DNA of 55,649 nt from Epsilonproteobacteria bacterium UBA4036 (GCA_002382325.1 DGAG01000001.1:156698-212346); one strand, 5' to 3'; positions 26,681 to 36,263 are shown, numbered from the stretch's first letter. Translations and numbers: made by a program. The notes: generated by a model from the letters alone, not told the origin.

Positions 26681-28390
26681 CTAAATATTTGCAAGATTGT
26701 GTAAGCGTTGATACTCTTTGCAATTTTGTCGTAATTCTTTTTCACTTCCAAGGCAAACAATCTCACCCTCTTTAAATACGGCAATGGTATTGGCATGTTT
26801 AATGGTGCTTAATCGATGAGCAATAATAAAGGTGATTTTATTTTGGCTGATTTCTTCAATGACTTCTGAGATAATAGATTCACTTTCATTATCCAATGCA
26901 GAGGTGGCTTCATCAAGTATTAGAATTTTTGGATTTTTGTACAAAGCTCTTGCAATGGCAATTCTTTGTCGTTGCCCTCCACTTAAATTCGTACCAAATT
27001 CATCGAGTTTGGAGTAAATACCTAAAGGCAATTTGGAAATAAAATCATAAGCATGCGCTTGTTTTAACGCATCAATAACTTTTTGCTCTTCAATGGCTTG
27101 ACCATACGCAATATTCGCAGCAATGGTATCATTAAAAATATAAACACGTTGTGTCACAATGGAAATGTTTTCTCTGAGATTTTGAATACAAAGATCTTTG
27201 ATATGGTGTTCATTAAATAAAATTTCTCCACTAAAGGCTTCATAAAAACGTGGAATGAGATTAACCAATGAACTTTTTCCACCACCACTGTCACCAACTA
27301 AAGCAATGGTTTCTCCTCGTTTTGCGTGTAAATTAATGTTATTTAGAGCAATTTTATCATCATATTTTAAAACAACATTTTTAAACGTTACCTCATTTAA
27401 ATGTGTCGGAAAAGCTCTTTCTCCACTTGGAATGGTTGATTTGAGTGCCAATATTTCGTTGATTCTTTCATTGGCGGCCAAGGCAGCTTGCATTTTGTTG
27501 TACAAAGAGGACAGACGTTTAATGGGAGTATATAGCATAAATAAAGCTGCCATAAATGAAAAAAATGCTCCCACCGTTAAATGCCCATCAATGACTTGTT
27601 TTCCTCCAATAATAATAACAGCAGCAACAGCAAGTGCGCCTAAGGTTTCCATCAAAGGAGAGACCAATTCATTGGTTTTTACGGATTTGATATTGATATC
27701 AAAAAATTTTTTATTAAATTGGGCAAATTTTTGACTTTCAAGTTGTTCGGTAGTATTGGCTTTGATAATTTCTATATTATTAAATGTTTCACTTAAATGT
27801 GCCGTAATATCTGAGATAGACTCTTGTGCTTTGAAAGAGAGTTTTTTCATCTTTTTTGCCAAACGTGAAAGAGGATAAATGGCTATAGGCATAACCACTA
27901 AACCATAAAAAGCCAATTCGGGACTTTGGTAAATAACCACACCTACTAAAGCGATAATTGTTAGAATTTCTCGAATAAACTCTGCAATTTGACTTGAAAC
28001 AGCACTTTGGATTTTATTAATATCATTGGTAATGCGTGAAATCAGTTCTCCCCCATGTCTTTTTTGAAAAAAATCCATATCGAGTGTTAAAATATGCGCC
28101 AATAATTTATCTCGTATTAAACGGATGATATCTTGACCAATATAAGAGATATAATACGCTTGAATGTAACCACCAAATCCTTTTGCAAAATATAATGCGA
28201 CTACGACAAAAGGCAGAAACTGAAGCATTTGAGTATCTTTTGCAATAAAAATTTCATCTAAAAGAGGCTTAATAACATAAGCTGTTCCAGCAGACCCTCC
28301 TGAGACTAAAAGCATCCCAATAAAAGCATAAATAAATTTTTGTATGTAATTTTTGTAATATGGAATATATTGTTTGAAAAAGTTTTTCAT
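26681..28390 (-). CDS. msbA: MsbA-type lipid exporter ABC transporter
   Basis: 569 residues: six TM helices (about 1-310) fused to one ATPase domain. Walker A is GDSGGGKSS, signature LSGGQRQR, Walker B ILILDEATSALD, and the switch His in IIAHRLST. It likely flips lipid A core across the inner membrane. Order msbA-pyrD-M16-dapA-SDR supports the call over other homodimeric exporters. Confidence 0.9.
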   Translation of the reverse strand: MKNFFKQYIPYYKNYIQKFIYAFIGMLLVSGGSAGTAYVIKPLLDEIFIAKDTQMLQFLPFVVVALYFAKGFGGYIQAYYISYIGQDIIRLIRDKLLAHILTLDMDFFQKRHGGELISRITNDINKIQSAVSSQIAEFIREILTIIALVGVVIYQSPELAFYGLVVMPIAIYPLSRLAKKMKKLSFKAQESISDITAHLSETFNNIEIIKANTTEQLESQKFAQFNKKFFDINIKSVKTNELVSPLMETLGALAVAAVIIIGGKQVIDGHLTVGAFFSFMAALFMLYTPIKRLSSLYNKMQAALAANERINEILALKSTIPSGERAFPTHLNEVTFKNVVLKYDDKIALNNINLHAKRGETIALVGDSGGGKSSLVNLIPRFYEAFSGEILFNEHHIKDLCIQNLRENISIVTQRVYIFNDTIAANIAYGQAIEEQKVIDALKQAHAYDFISKLPLGIYSKLDEFGTNLSGGQRQRIAIARALYKNPKILILDEATSALDNESESIISEVIEEISQNKITFIIAHRLSTIKHANTIAVFKEGEIVCLGSEKELRQNCKEYQRLHNLANI

Positions 28391-28446
28391 AAAATCCCTT
28401 GAAATTGTTTATTAAAAGGGAATTATTATATCGAAAACTTATAAAT

Positions 28447-29757
28447 CTAGGCTTTTATTAAAAGATAAAATCGTTTAAATCCAAACTCTTTGATGGTTAA
28501 ATAAAACAGAATAAACCCACTTAATGTTGAAGCAAAGGCAAGTCCTGCTGCTTCATAAGGAATGATTAATGCCAATGAGAAAATAATATTCCAAAGAAGA
28601 GATTTCATTGAAATTTTTGCTGCAATAAATTGTTGGTTATTGGAATAAAGCCAAAGTGAAAAGATTTTGGATAAACCAAAAGGCAACAGACCAATCATGT
28701 ACATCGTTAATATCAATGCTGTATTTTGTGTGTCTTGATGTGTAAATGCCCCACGTTCAAAGAGCAGTTGGATAATGAATTGGTCAAAAAAGATTCCAAT
28801 AAATGTAGCCACGCTTAAAACACCCAATAAAATCAGAAAAGATTTTCTCATCAGTTGTAAGGCTTTTTGTTCATCACTGTTTTTAATGGCACGAGCTACC
28901 ATTGGAAAAAGTGCAATGGATGTGGCAATGGCAAAAAGAGCTAAAGGCAATTGAAAAACTCGATTGGCATAATACAAATACGAAATATTGCCTGCTATTA
29001 AAAATGAAGCCAGCCAGGTGTCTAAAAAAGCAGATACATGACTGGTAGATGATCCTACGGTGGCACTTAAAAAATTTTTATAAAATTTATTGGTTGCTTT
29101 CATGTTAAGTTGTTTAAAATGAAAAACTTTCAATAAGTTTTTTTTGCGTAGTGCCAAAATATGTACGAATAACTGAAGAAATCCACCCGCAAGTACCCCA
29201 TAACTTAAATAATACGTAATGACATATTTTTCCAAATCTTTTGAAATAAGCAAAGCAGCAATCAGTGCCAAATTGAGTAATGCCGTTGAAAATGCGGTGG
29301 TAGCAAAATGATGTTTGTATTGCAATAACGCTGCCATAAACGTCACCACAAAAATAATGGGCAAATAGTAAAAATTGATTGCCACTAAAGGTGCTGCTAA
29401 ATCTACCGTTGCTGCATCAAATCCAACGGCAATGGCTTTAGTAACCACATGAGAAAAAAGAGTGACCAACAAAGATAAAACTAAAATAAATGCTAAAAAC
29501 TGTAAAAAAATAATGGATGAAAAACGAATTTTTTGTTTGGTTCTGGCATACGCTGGAATAAAAGCTTGAGTAAAAGCACCTTCTGCAAAAATTCGTCGAA
29601 ACAAATTGGGCACTTTAAACGCAATAAAAAAAATGTCAGAAAAAATATTGGCACCTAAAATGGATGCCATAAGCACATCTCTTAAAAAGCCTAAAATTCT
29701 TGAGACTAAAATACCACTGCTGTTGGTAAAAATGGATTTAATTAACACGGAAATCAC
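28447..29757 (-). CDS. murJ: Lipid II flippase MurJ
   Basis: 436 residues, polytopic membrane protein of the MviN/MurJ family. It starts with SRILGFLRDVLMASILG and has the FRRIFAEGAFTQAFIPAY motif (about 52-70) with the essential Arg. It flips lipid II for peptidoglycan synthesis. It is shorter than typical (about 460-520). The GTG start has no strong ribosome site, and the gene overlaps the nuclease gene upstream by 20 bp, so it is probably coupled. Confidence 0.92.
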   Translation of the reverse strand: MISVLIKSIFTNSSGILVSRILGFLRDVLMASILGANIFSDIFFIAFKVPNLFRRIFAEGAFTQAFIPAYARTKQKIRFSSIIFLQFLAFILVLSLLVTLFSHVVTKAIAVGFDAATVDLAAPLVAINFYYLPIIFVVTFMAALLQYKHHFATTAFSTALLNLALIAALLISKDLEKYVITYYLSYGVLAGGFLQLFVHILALRKKNLLKVFHFKQLNMKATNKFYKNFLSATVGSSTSHVSAFLDTWLASFLIAGNISYLYYANRVFQLPLALFAIATSIALFPMVARAIKNSDEQKALQLMRKSFLILLGVLSVATFIGIFFDQFIIQLLFERGAFTHQDTQNTALILTMYMIGLLPFGLSKIFSLWLYSNNQQFIAAKISMKSLLWNIIFSLALIIPYEAAGLAFASTLSGFILFYLTIKEFGFKRFYLLIKA

Positions 29758-31288
29758 TTTTTTTATGAATTAGTATTTGTACATCGGATTTGAAAATGCC
29801 TAAATGTCCTGACATTATAGTGATATTTTGCCCATTTTTGGGTAAAAGTGATGGTTCTTTGGCATAAAGTTTTATTTTTTTTGTTTGAGATTCATCCGTA
29901 TAAAGAAATCCATTTTTGTATACGCCTGTTAAATTAAAAATAATCTCATTTTGAAATTGTAAATCAAAAATATCAATCTCTTGGGCATCTAAAAAGTATC
30001 TGTGTGTAGGTTCTTTTGAGATGTATTGATTGATAATATTAAGTTGAGTAACTTCTTTAAGCCCAAAATGTGAATGAATTTGTTGAATTTGTAGATCATA
30101 AAGTTCTCCTTCTTTTAACTCTTTGGCACAATTATAAGCATAAATGGCTCGGTCATTTTTTGCTTTTAAAATGGCATGATTCCCTTTTTTGTAAATTACG
30201 GCTAACTTTTTAAGCAATAATGGCTCATGTAAGGTATCTATTTTATACAAAGAAGCAACAGAATTGGGGGCTTTTTTTATTTGAGAAAAGGCATACGGCT
30301 TGGTTGAAAAGGAAGCCAAAATAGGTAAATGATCAGAATAGCCTTTGCCCACATGTTGATTGTTTTTCATTGCCCAACGATTGATTCTTTTTTGGGTGAT
30401 TAAATAAGAGGGCTTAAAGACTTTAAAAGAGTTATTAACATAGGAAATATTCTCTTCATCAAAAAGAGCTTGTGAAAGAATCATATTATCAGGAGTGTTG
30501 GGATGATTTTTATAAAAATAGCTGTATCGTTCGTGATAAGGCAATTCCAGCCATAAGTTATAGTGAACTCTTTGTGTAGGGTTAAAAATCGTCTCTTTCG
30601 TAACATATTGTTGATTAATCGTGGTATTTAAGACTTGATTAATGCCTGTGATATTATAACTGTCATTGAGTTTTTTATCGTGTTTAAAGGTTAAATATTC
30701 ATCATAATTGGAGTTAAAATCACCCAATAAAATGTAATCACTCTTTTCCTTTTGTTTTTCCAAATAGTTGTGTAAACTTAACGCATACTCAATACGTTTG
30801 CTTTCGCTGGCTTTTTTTGAACGCCAATGATTATTAAAAAGAGTCAGTTGTTTATTTTCATTAATTTGTACCGTAACTTTTTGAATAGGGCGTTCAATTA
30901 TCTGCTTAGAACGAACTTCAATGACCGCTTGATTGATGATTTTAAATTTACTTATAACCGCCACACCCACCGAAGAGTTGGGGTTTTTTACAAAGTCAAA
31001 ATATGGGTATAAAGGAAGTTTTTGAAGCAGTAAAGTTAAGGCTTCTTGAGATTCTATTTCTTGTAATGCCACAATATCGGCATTCATATCAAGAATGACA
31101 CGAGCGATATTGTCAAGTTTGATGTTTAAGGTATGATTATTCCAGTTGTGTTTATGGGGGATATACTCTTCATATTCGGTTTTATCATGGTTTAAATCAA
31201 AGAGATTTTCAACATTATACGAAGCAATTAAAAACGTTTTAGCATAAAGATTAAGACAAAAAAGTAATAAAAAAAGCAGTTTAATCAA
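29738..31288 (-). CDS. Secreted endonuclease/exonuclease/phosphatase-family protein
   Basis: 516 residues. Signal peptide ending at NLYAK (about 17). An EEP nuclease-like domain follows (about 20-330): FLIASYNVENLFD, ALQEIESQEAL, NNHWRSKKAS, ILLGDFNSNYDEY and YSDHLPILASF. The metal and catalytic residues are in place. The last 190 residues look like an added beta-rich OB-fold-type module (DLQIQQIHSHFGL region). I infer an exported nuclease. It overlaps murJ by 20 bp. Divergent side has the dps terminator. Confidence 0.85.
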   Translation of the reverse strand: MIKLLFLLLFCLNLYAKTFLIASYNVENLFDLNHDKTEYEEYIPHKHNWNNHTLNIKLDNIARVILDMNADIVALQEIESQEALTLLLQKLPLYPYFDFVKNPNSSVGVAVISKFKIINQAVIEVRSKQIIERPIQKVTVQINENKQLTLFNNHWRSKKASESKRIEYALSLHNYLEKQKEKSDYILLGDFNSNYDEYLTFKHDKKLNDSYNITGINQVLNTTINQQYVTKETIFNPTQRVHYNLWLELPYHERYSYFYKNHPNTPDNMILSQALFDEENISYVNNSFKVFKPSYLITQKRINRWAMKNNQHVGKGYSDHLPILASFSTKPYAFSQIKKAPNSVASLYKIDTLHEPLLLKKLAVIYKKGNHAILKAKNDRAIYAYNCAKELKEGELYDLQIQQIHSHFGLKEVTQLNIINQYISKEPTHRYFLDAQEIDIFDLQFQNEIIFNLTGVYKNGFLYTDESQTKKIKLYAKEPSLLPKNGQNITIMSGHLGIFKSDVQILIHKKSDFRVN

Positions 31289-31346
31289 AAGTTGGCTCCC
31301 TAAAATAAAGAGAGTATCTTATCAAAGTTTTTGTTTTGACTCGATA

Positions 31347-31373
31347 AAAAAAGAGTCAGAGTGACTCTTTTTT
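31347..31373. terminator. Intrinsic terminator of dps
   Basis: Stem AAAAAAGAGTCA (31347-31358), loop GAG, stem TGACTCTTTTTT (31362-31373). On the minus strand, reading from dps, it ends in a T-run. Perfect 12-bp stem. Confidence 0.85.
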
Positions 31374-31376
31374 ATT

Positions 31377-31814
31377 TTATGAAAGTGTGGCGGTAACCAT
31401 CCAAATACTCTTTTCTAAATGAGCTGTTTGCTCATCAGCAAAGGCAACAGTTGTGGTATCACCTGCTTCATTGGCAACAGCAGATAACTTTTTGAAAGCA
31501 CTTAAAAAACTTTTTAAATCTTCCAATACAGCCGATAAAACATACTTTGCATCAAATGATGTTTTGGCATCTTCTTTAATAAAAGAAGCTTCGCTTAATT
31601 GTGAAATCATCACAACAGGCGTTTCTCCCAATTGTAACACTCTTTCTGCGGCATCGTCATAGAGTTCTGCAAATTGTTCATATAATTTTTGCGTAAACTC
31701 ATGCAATGGGAAAAATTGCATTCCTGTAATATTCCAGTGGTAATTGTGAAGTTTGGTAAACATCACAAGAGAACTTGATTGAATGGCTTTTAATTCTGTA
31801 ATAACAGTTGACAT
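31377..31814 (-). CDS. dps: Dps-type ferritin-like DNA-protection protein
   Basis: 145 residues, one four-helix ferritin fold. Ferroxidase residues are in KLHNYHWNITG (about 22-32) and YDDAAERVLQLGE (about 51-63). It stores iron and protects DNA from peroxide. It is downstream of desulforubrerythrin with 22 bp between the genes, so both may respond to PerR. Gene ends in a clear terminator. Confidence 0.93.
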   Translation of the reverse strand: MSTVITELKAIQSSSLVMFTKLHNYHWNITGMQFFPLHEFTQKLYEQFAELYDDAAERVLQLGETPVVMISQLSEASFIKEDAKTSFDAKYVLSAVLEDLKSFLSAFKKLSAVANEAGDTTTVAFADEQTAHLEKSIWMVTATLS

Positions 31815-31835
31815 GTTTTCTCCTTAAATTTAATA

Positions 31836-32495
31836 TTATCCAACGGTAACGTCAGAGCTTCTTTTTTTGAAATACTCTTTTTCGACTCGACACAATGGAC
31901 AGGCGCCTGGAGGTTTTTTACCTCTGTGAACGTGTCCACACACTTCACAAACCCACTCTTCTTCTTCATCAGATTCAAAGAATCCCTCATTTTCTAAAGC
32001 TTGTAAAAGTTCTCTGTACTCTTTTTCATGTTCAACTTCGACTTTGCCAATGGCTTTAAATAGTCTGGCAATCTCTTTTAAACCTTCTTCTTTTGCAATT
32101 TCTTCAAAATTAGGATACATAATTTCATGCTCATATTGCTCACCATCTGCTGCAGCTATAATATTTTTAGCCGTTGAATCAACTTCATAATCATTGACTA
32201 ATTTATGATAAGCTTTATATTCTGCTCTTGCGTGATATTTTTCATTTTCAGCTGCTTCATGGAAAAATCGTGCAATTCTATGATACCCTTGCTCATAGGC
32301 AATATCTCCGTATAAATCATATTTATTTCTTGCTTGTGATTCTCCTGCAAAAGCTTTCATAAGATTAACTGCCGTTAAGTTTTCAGTGATCATCTCCATT
32401 TCGGCACCACAGCATACTAAAGTTCCTCCACCTACGTTTTGAACTTCAACTTCATTGCCACATTTGTTGCATTTATATGTTTCGTACTGTCTCAT
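31836..32495 (-). CDS. rrc: Desulforubrerythrin (Rrc type)
   Basis: 219 residues with three iron domains. A desulforedoxin-like start has YKCNKCGN and TLVCCGAEM (about 8-32). A diiron rubrerythrin core (about 38-170) carries ESQARNKY, EENEKYHARAE-type AENEKYHARAE, and EVEHEKEYREL. A rubredoxin-like end has WVCEVCGHVHRGKKPPGACP. This is the architecture of Campylobacter Rrc, a peroxide-reducing protein. Divergent from perR, with a shared operator-like inverted pair between them. Confidence 0.93.
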   Translation of the reverse strand: MRQYETYKCNKCGNEVEVQNVGGGTLVCCGAEMEMITENLTAVNLMKAFAGESQARNKYDLYGDIAYEQGYHRIARFFHEAAENEKYHARAEYKAYHKLVNDYEVDSTAKNIIAAADGEQYEHEIMYPNFEEIAKEEGLKEIARLFKAIGKVEVEHEKEYRELLQALENEGFFESDEEEEWVCEVCGHVHRGKKPPGACPLCRVEKEYFKKRSSDVTVG

Positions 32496-32516
32496 CTTCT
32501 CTCCTGTTTATTTTTT

Positions 32517-32580
32517 AAAGGATAATTTTTTTCCTTTGGAAGTATAATTGACATCAGCTTAAAGGAAAATAATTATCAAC
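32517..32580. promoter_or_regulatory. Facing pair of 17-nt sites between rrc and perR
   Basis: The sequence AAAGGAAAATAATTATC (plus, 32561-32577) recurs on the minus strand at 32521-32537 as AAAGGAAAAAAATTATC, one mismatch in 17. A -10-like TATACT for rrc (minus, 32546-32541) lies between them. TTGACA (32548-32553) also occurs on the plus strand. The AT-rich GATAATT core suits a Fur/PerR-family regulator, and perR is the neighbour, but this is inference. Confidence 0.55.
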
Positions 32581-32704
32581 AAATAATTTGCATAATTAAC
32601 AAAATAATTTACTTACAGTATATATACTTCCAAAATCGGTGTAAAAGTTATAAGAAAATTAACAAATTATAAGTTATTATACCATTTAAAATTTAAGGTT
32701 TAAC

Positions 32705-33109
32705 ATGAATTATGCCAACACATTAAAAAATTATGATTTAAAAGTGACACCCCAAAGAGTCGCAATTGTTCAAGAACTTTATGTTTGTGGACACTTAAAT
32801 ATTGACCAACTTTATAATAAATTATTGGAAAAATTTCCTTCCATATCTTTGGCGACTATTTATAAAAATATGAATGCCATGATTGAGAAAATTTTTGTTC
32901 AAGAAGTTAAAATTCCCAATGAAAAATCGGTCTATGAATTAACCAAAGAGAGACATGCTCATTTTGTTTGTGAGTGTTGTAAAAAAATTGAAGACATACA
33001 TCTTGATACAGACAATTTATTAACACAAGTGGCACAAAAGACACATTATACTATTAACAGTACATCGCTCGTTTTTAACGGTATTTGCAGTGAGTGCGCT
33101 CAACAATAA
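32705..33109 (+). CDS. perR: PerR-type Fur-family regulator
   Basis: 134 residues. Winged helix (TPQRVAIVQELY, LATIYKNMNAM), then metal domain with AHFVCECCKKIEDIHL and the late GICSECAQQ pair. It is divergent from desulforubrerythrin and so more likely the peroxide sensor PerR than Fur, though sequence alone does not decide. It lies 209 bp from rrc, and ends at a terminator shared with the kinase gene. Confidence 0.85.
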   Translation: MNYANTLKNYDLKVTPQRVAIVQELYVCGHLNIDQLYNKLLEKFPSISLATIYKNMNAMIEKIFVQEVKIPNEKSVYELTKERHAHFVCECCKKIEDIHLDTDNLLTQVAQKTHYTINSTSLVFNGICSECAQQ

Positions 33110-33130
33110 AGAAGCTTTGGCTTCTTTATT
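33105..33130. terminator. Bidirectional terminator between perR and the kinase gene
   Basis: Stem AATAAAGAAGC (33105-33115), loop TTTG, stem GCTTCTTTATT (33120-33130). An exact 11-bp stem that includes the end of perR and reaches the kinase stop. Confidence 0.8.
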
Positions 33131-34467
33131 TATATTAAAATTTCAATGGTAAATTCACACCCTTTATACGATTTTTCTTTATAATCAAACTCAACATTTT
33201 TTACATCAATTTTTCCATGAAGATGTTTAACCACAATCTCTTTACACATATAAAGACCAATTCCTGTTCCTTTTGAAAACTCTTTGGTTGTAAAGTAAGG
33301 ATCAAAGACTAAATTCAGTATATTAGGATCGATGCCTCCGGCATTATCTTTTATGGAAATGACAATAGCATTGGAGGTTTGCTGCGTTTGTATAAAAATA
33401 AATTTCTCTGTGGTAACATCTTCAAATGCGTCTATGGCATTGTTAATGATGTTAATAAATACATGTATGAGTTCTGTTTCTAATGTTTCAAATACAATTC
33501 TTTCATAAGACGTAATGATATTAATATTTCTGTTTTTTAATCGACTGCTCACCAGTGAGAGTGTTTTGGAAAGTATCTCTTCAATATCAACTTCATTTTT
33601 GATTTTTTCTTCTTTAAAAAAGTTTCGAAAATCTTCAATGGTTTTAGAAAGGTATTGCACATTTTCATTGATAGAATCAAGTGATTCAAACTCAAACTCA
33701 TCGGTGAGCATTCCCATCTCTTTTTGAACCTTAATTCCTGTTGCAGAAGTTGAAATAATACTTAAAGGTTGTCTCCATTGATGGGCAATATTGGCAATCA
33801 TTTCGCCCATAGAAGCGAATTTGGATTGTTGTAAAATCAGTGCTTCTTGTTTTTTTATTTGATTTTCAATTTCAACGTGTTGTGTAATATCTTGAAATAC
33901 ACCAATGATTCCAATAACTTCACCGTTTTTATTCAAAAGAGGCACTTTGGAGGTATTTAAAATTTTACGGTTTCCCTCTTTGTCGGTTAAGGTCTCTATG
34001 TAGTTGAGTTTTTTGATCTTAAATTTCATAACATATTGGTCATCTTGCATGTATTCTGAAGTCTCTTGTATGTGAAGACTTTTATCGTTTTTACCCAATA
34101 ACGTTGAAATGTCTTTTACACCAATATCTTCTAAAAGAAGTTTATTCGCACCCAAAAAAAGACCATTTTTGTCTTTCCAAAAAATTCGCACAGGGGCATT
34201 ATTGATGATATTTTCTAAAAGGGCTTTGGCTTCATCGGCTTCATCTTTGGCTTGTTGTAAATTTTTAAAAAGTTTTGTAGAAATAAAATAGAGAATGGAC
34301 GCAGAAAAAAAGATAAAAAACCAACCTTTAATCAGCTGTACAGTTTGAATATTTTCAATAGTATGGGATAAAATATTCGTAAGTGTATCGGAAATCAAAA
34401 TCCACAGTATGCCAAAAATAAGATAGGCGAATGTTATTTTAAAACTTGATGAAAGATGATTAAACAT
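33130..34467 (-). CDS. Orphan membrane sensor histidine kinase with PAS domain
   Basis: 445 residues. Two TM helices (about 10-28 and 47-65) with a short periplasmic loop, then a PAS domain (about 82-205; ENIINNAPVRIFWKDKNG and GVFQDITQHVE). The histidine box is IAHQWRQPLSII (about 227). ATPase motifs are NNAIDAF, DNAGGI and FSKGTGIGLYMC. No response regulator gene is next to it, so the partner is unknown. Confidence 0.88.
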   Translation of the reverse strand: MFNHLSSSFKITFAYLIFGILWILISDTLTNILSHTIENIQTVQLIKGWFFIFFSASILYFISTKLFKNLQQAKDEADEAKALLENIINNAPVRIFWKDKNGLFLGANKLLLEDIGVKDISTLLGKNDKSLHIQETSEYMQDDQYVMKFKIKKLNYIETLTDKEGNRKILNTSKVPLLNKNGEVIGIIGVFQDITQHVEIENQIKKQEALILQQSKFASMGEMIANIAHQWRQPLSIISTSATGIKVQKEMGMLTDEFEFESLDSINENVQYLSKTIEDFRNFFKEEKIKNEVDIEEILSKTLSLVSSRLKNRNINIITSYERIVFETLETELIHVFINIINNAIDAFEDVTTEKFIFIQTQQTSNAIVISIKDNAGGIDPNILNLVFDPYFTTKEFSKGTGIGLYMCKEIVVKHLHGKIDVKNVEFDYKEKSYKGCEFTIEILI

Positions 34468-34549
34468 AGGGCTCCTTAATGCGAGGCATTTTCATATTTT
34501 AGCAAAACTTTATAACAATGATATGATTTTTTAAGCTTAATTTAAAAAC

Positions 34550-35473
34550 TTATATCAAAGAGTTCTGAATGACTAAGGCTAAAACAACCATCAATGCAAT
34601 GCCTGCACTTTTATTGTAGAGCTTATTGGCTGTAATAAAGACCAACATCAATGACACAATAAAGGCAGCTGTAATATCAAAAAAGTTGGCATGTAAATCC
34701 ACATTAAGAGGATTGATAATTGAACTTAAACCCAATACCATCGTAAAGTTAGCCACATTAGACCCAATAATGTTTCCAATGGCCAAATCGGCATTGTTTT
34801 TCAGTGCCGATTTAATGGAAATCATCAATTCAGGTAAACTTGTACCAAAAGCGACTAAAAACAAACCAATAACCCATTCGCTTACTCCAAAGTTTCGAGC
34901 AATATTGCCTGCACTATCAATCGCAAAATGAGCACCACTAATAACAAAACAAAAGCCTACTAAAAGTAAAAGAGCGGTTTTGAGCCAAACAAACTCTTCT
35001 TTTATAAGATCATCATCGACTTCTTCAACTTGGTTGCTTTGAATTAAAAACAGCACATACCCCGCCATTAGAAATAAAAACAAAATACCATCAACATAGT
35101 TGAGTTTCCCATCAATACTCATTAAAATAAATACCAAAATGGGAAAAAGTGACCACGCTGAATCTTTGGCAAATAAATCACGGTTGGGATTGATTTTTTT
35201 CGCCAGTAAAAAAACCACTCCTAATACAAGGGAAATATTAAAAATGGTGCTTCCAATGACATTGGCAACGGCAATATCGGCACTGCCTTTAAGTGAAGCT
35301 GACATTGAAACCGCCATTTCAGGTAAACTTGTACCTACTGCTACGAGTGTTGCTCCAATTACAAAATGCGAAATATTAAATTTTAACGCAATACGTTCAC
35401 TCTCTTTGATGATAAAATCAGCACCATAAATCAATGCTCCCATTGCAAGTGTAAAAACAATAAAATCTAACAC
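34550..35473 (-). CDS. Calcium/cation antiporter (CaCA, YrbG type)
   Basis: 307 residues, about ten TM helices with two inverted alpha repeats: GTSLPEMAVS...GSTIFNISLVLG (about 49-88) and GTSLPELMIS...GSNVANFTMVLG (about 205-245). These are the ion-binding signatures of the Na+/Ca2+ exchanger family. Ion specificity is unknown. GTG start with AAGGA 7 nt upstream; overlaps ybeY by 7 bp. Confidence 0.92.
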   Translation of the reverse strand: MLDFIVFTLAMGALIYGADFIIKESERIALKFNISHFVIGATLVAVGTSLPEMAVSMSASLKGSADIAVANVIGSTIFNISLVLGVVFLLAKKINPNRDLFAKDSAWSLFPILVFILMSIDGKLNYVDGILFLFLMAGYVLFLIQSNQVEEVDDDLIKEEFVWLKTALLLLVGFCFVISGAHFAIDSAGNIARNFGVSEWVIGLFLVAFGTSLPELMISIKSALKNNADLAIGNIIGSNVANFTMVLGLSSIINPLNVDLHANFFDITAAFIVSLMLVFITANKLYNKSAGIALMVVLALVIQNSLI

Positions 35474-35892
35474 AATGTATTCCTTACAATTAAACTGTTG
35501 GGTAAGTTAAAAGTGTTAATCAGCTCTTCTTCTTTGGCTCGATGTTCGCCCTTATCAACTTCATGGTCAAATCCCAGCAGATGAAGAAGACCATGAATAA
35601 ATAAAAGGGCAATCTCTTCTTCTAGCGTATGGTTAAATTCATTGGCTTTTTCTTGGGCATAATCGACTGAAATCACAATTGAACCCAATGGCATATGAGG
35701 TAAATCAAATTCTAAAGGAAACGATAAAACATCCGTAGGCTTATCAATATTACGATGCTCTTTGTTGAGTTTTTGTATGCTTGAATTATCAGTAAGAATA
35801 AGTTCACACGCTTTTGGAGTGAGAGTTTGTTGGATCTGTTCTAATAAAGTGATGTCTATGTCAATTGTGGTTTGATTTTCTAAATCAATCAT
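35467..35892 (-). CDS. ybeY: rRNA maturation RNase YbeY
   Basis: 141 residues. The zinc motif H-x3-H-x5-H is intact in HGLLHLLGFDHE near residue 110, and the preceding DVLSFPLEFD is typical. An endoribonuclease in 16S rRNA 3' maturation and ribosome quality control. It is upstream of, and overlaps, the antiporter. Confidence 0.94.
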   Translation of the reverse strand: MIDLENQTTIDIDITLLEQIQQTLTPKACELILTDNSSIQKLNKEHRNIDKPTDVLSFPLEFDLPHMPLGSIVISVDYAQEKANEFNHTLEEEIALLFIHGLLHLLGFDHEVDKGEHRAKEEELINTFNLPNSLIVRNTLC

Positions 35893-35951
35893 TTTTATAT
35901 ACCTATTTTTTATGAAATGGTATCAAAAATGGTTTAAAATAGACTAAAAGC

Positions 35952-35987
35952 AAAAAAGAAGAAGCGTTCTAAATAGAACACTTCTTT
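35952..35987 (-). terminator. Terminator of the DUF2892 gene
   Basis: On the plus strand, GAAG, C, GTTCT (35961-35970), loop AAATT, then AGAAC, A, CTTC (35975-35984); one C-A mismatch. Read on the minus strand the hairpin is followed by a T-rich run (CTTTTTTGCTTTT). The stop codon of the gene lies inside the stem-loop. Confidence 0.7.
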
Positions 35988-36151
35988 GAAACAATACATA
36001 AAGGACAGAAATTAACAAGTCCTGCAATTAAAGGGATAACTCCCAAATAAAACCAGGCATTAGAAGTAAGGACGCCAATGGCAATCAAAACAACTCCAAT
36101 AACGATTCGAAAAGGTCTGCAAAATCGTTTGATTTTGTCAAAAGTATTCAT
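35969..36151 (-). CDS. DUF2892 small membrane protein (YgaP-like TM domain)
   Basis: 60 residues. A hydrophobic core (IVIGVVLIAIGVLTSNAWFYLG, about 16-37, and IPLIAGLVNFCPLC) with the FCPLCIV end typical of DUF2892 proteins. This is the TM part that is fused to rhodanese in YgaP; here it is alone. It lies between ybeY and radA. An intrinsic terminator covers the stop. Confidence 0.8.
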   Translation of the reverse strand: MNTFDKIKRFCRPFRIVIGVVLIAIGVLTSNAWFYLGVIPLIAGLVNFCPLCIVSKKCSI

Positions 36152-36263
36152 AATGATTTTCCTTAAAATAAATTTTATAACTATAATTATAACTTATATT
36201 CTTTAGAAAATATTTAAAGATGATTAATAATATTAAGCTATTAATATTACTTATATAAAATAA

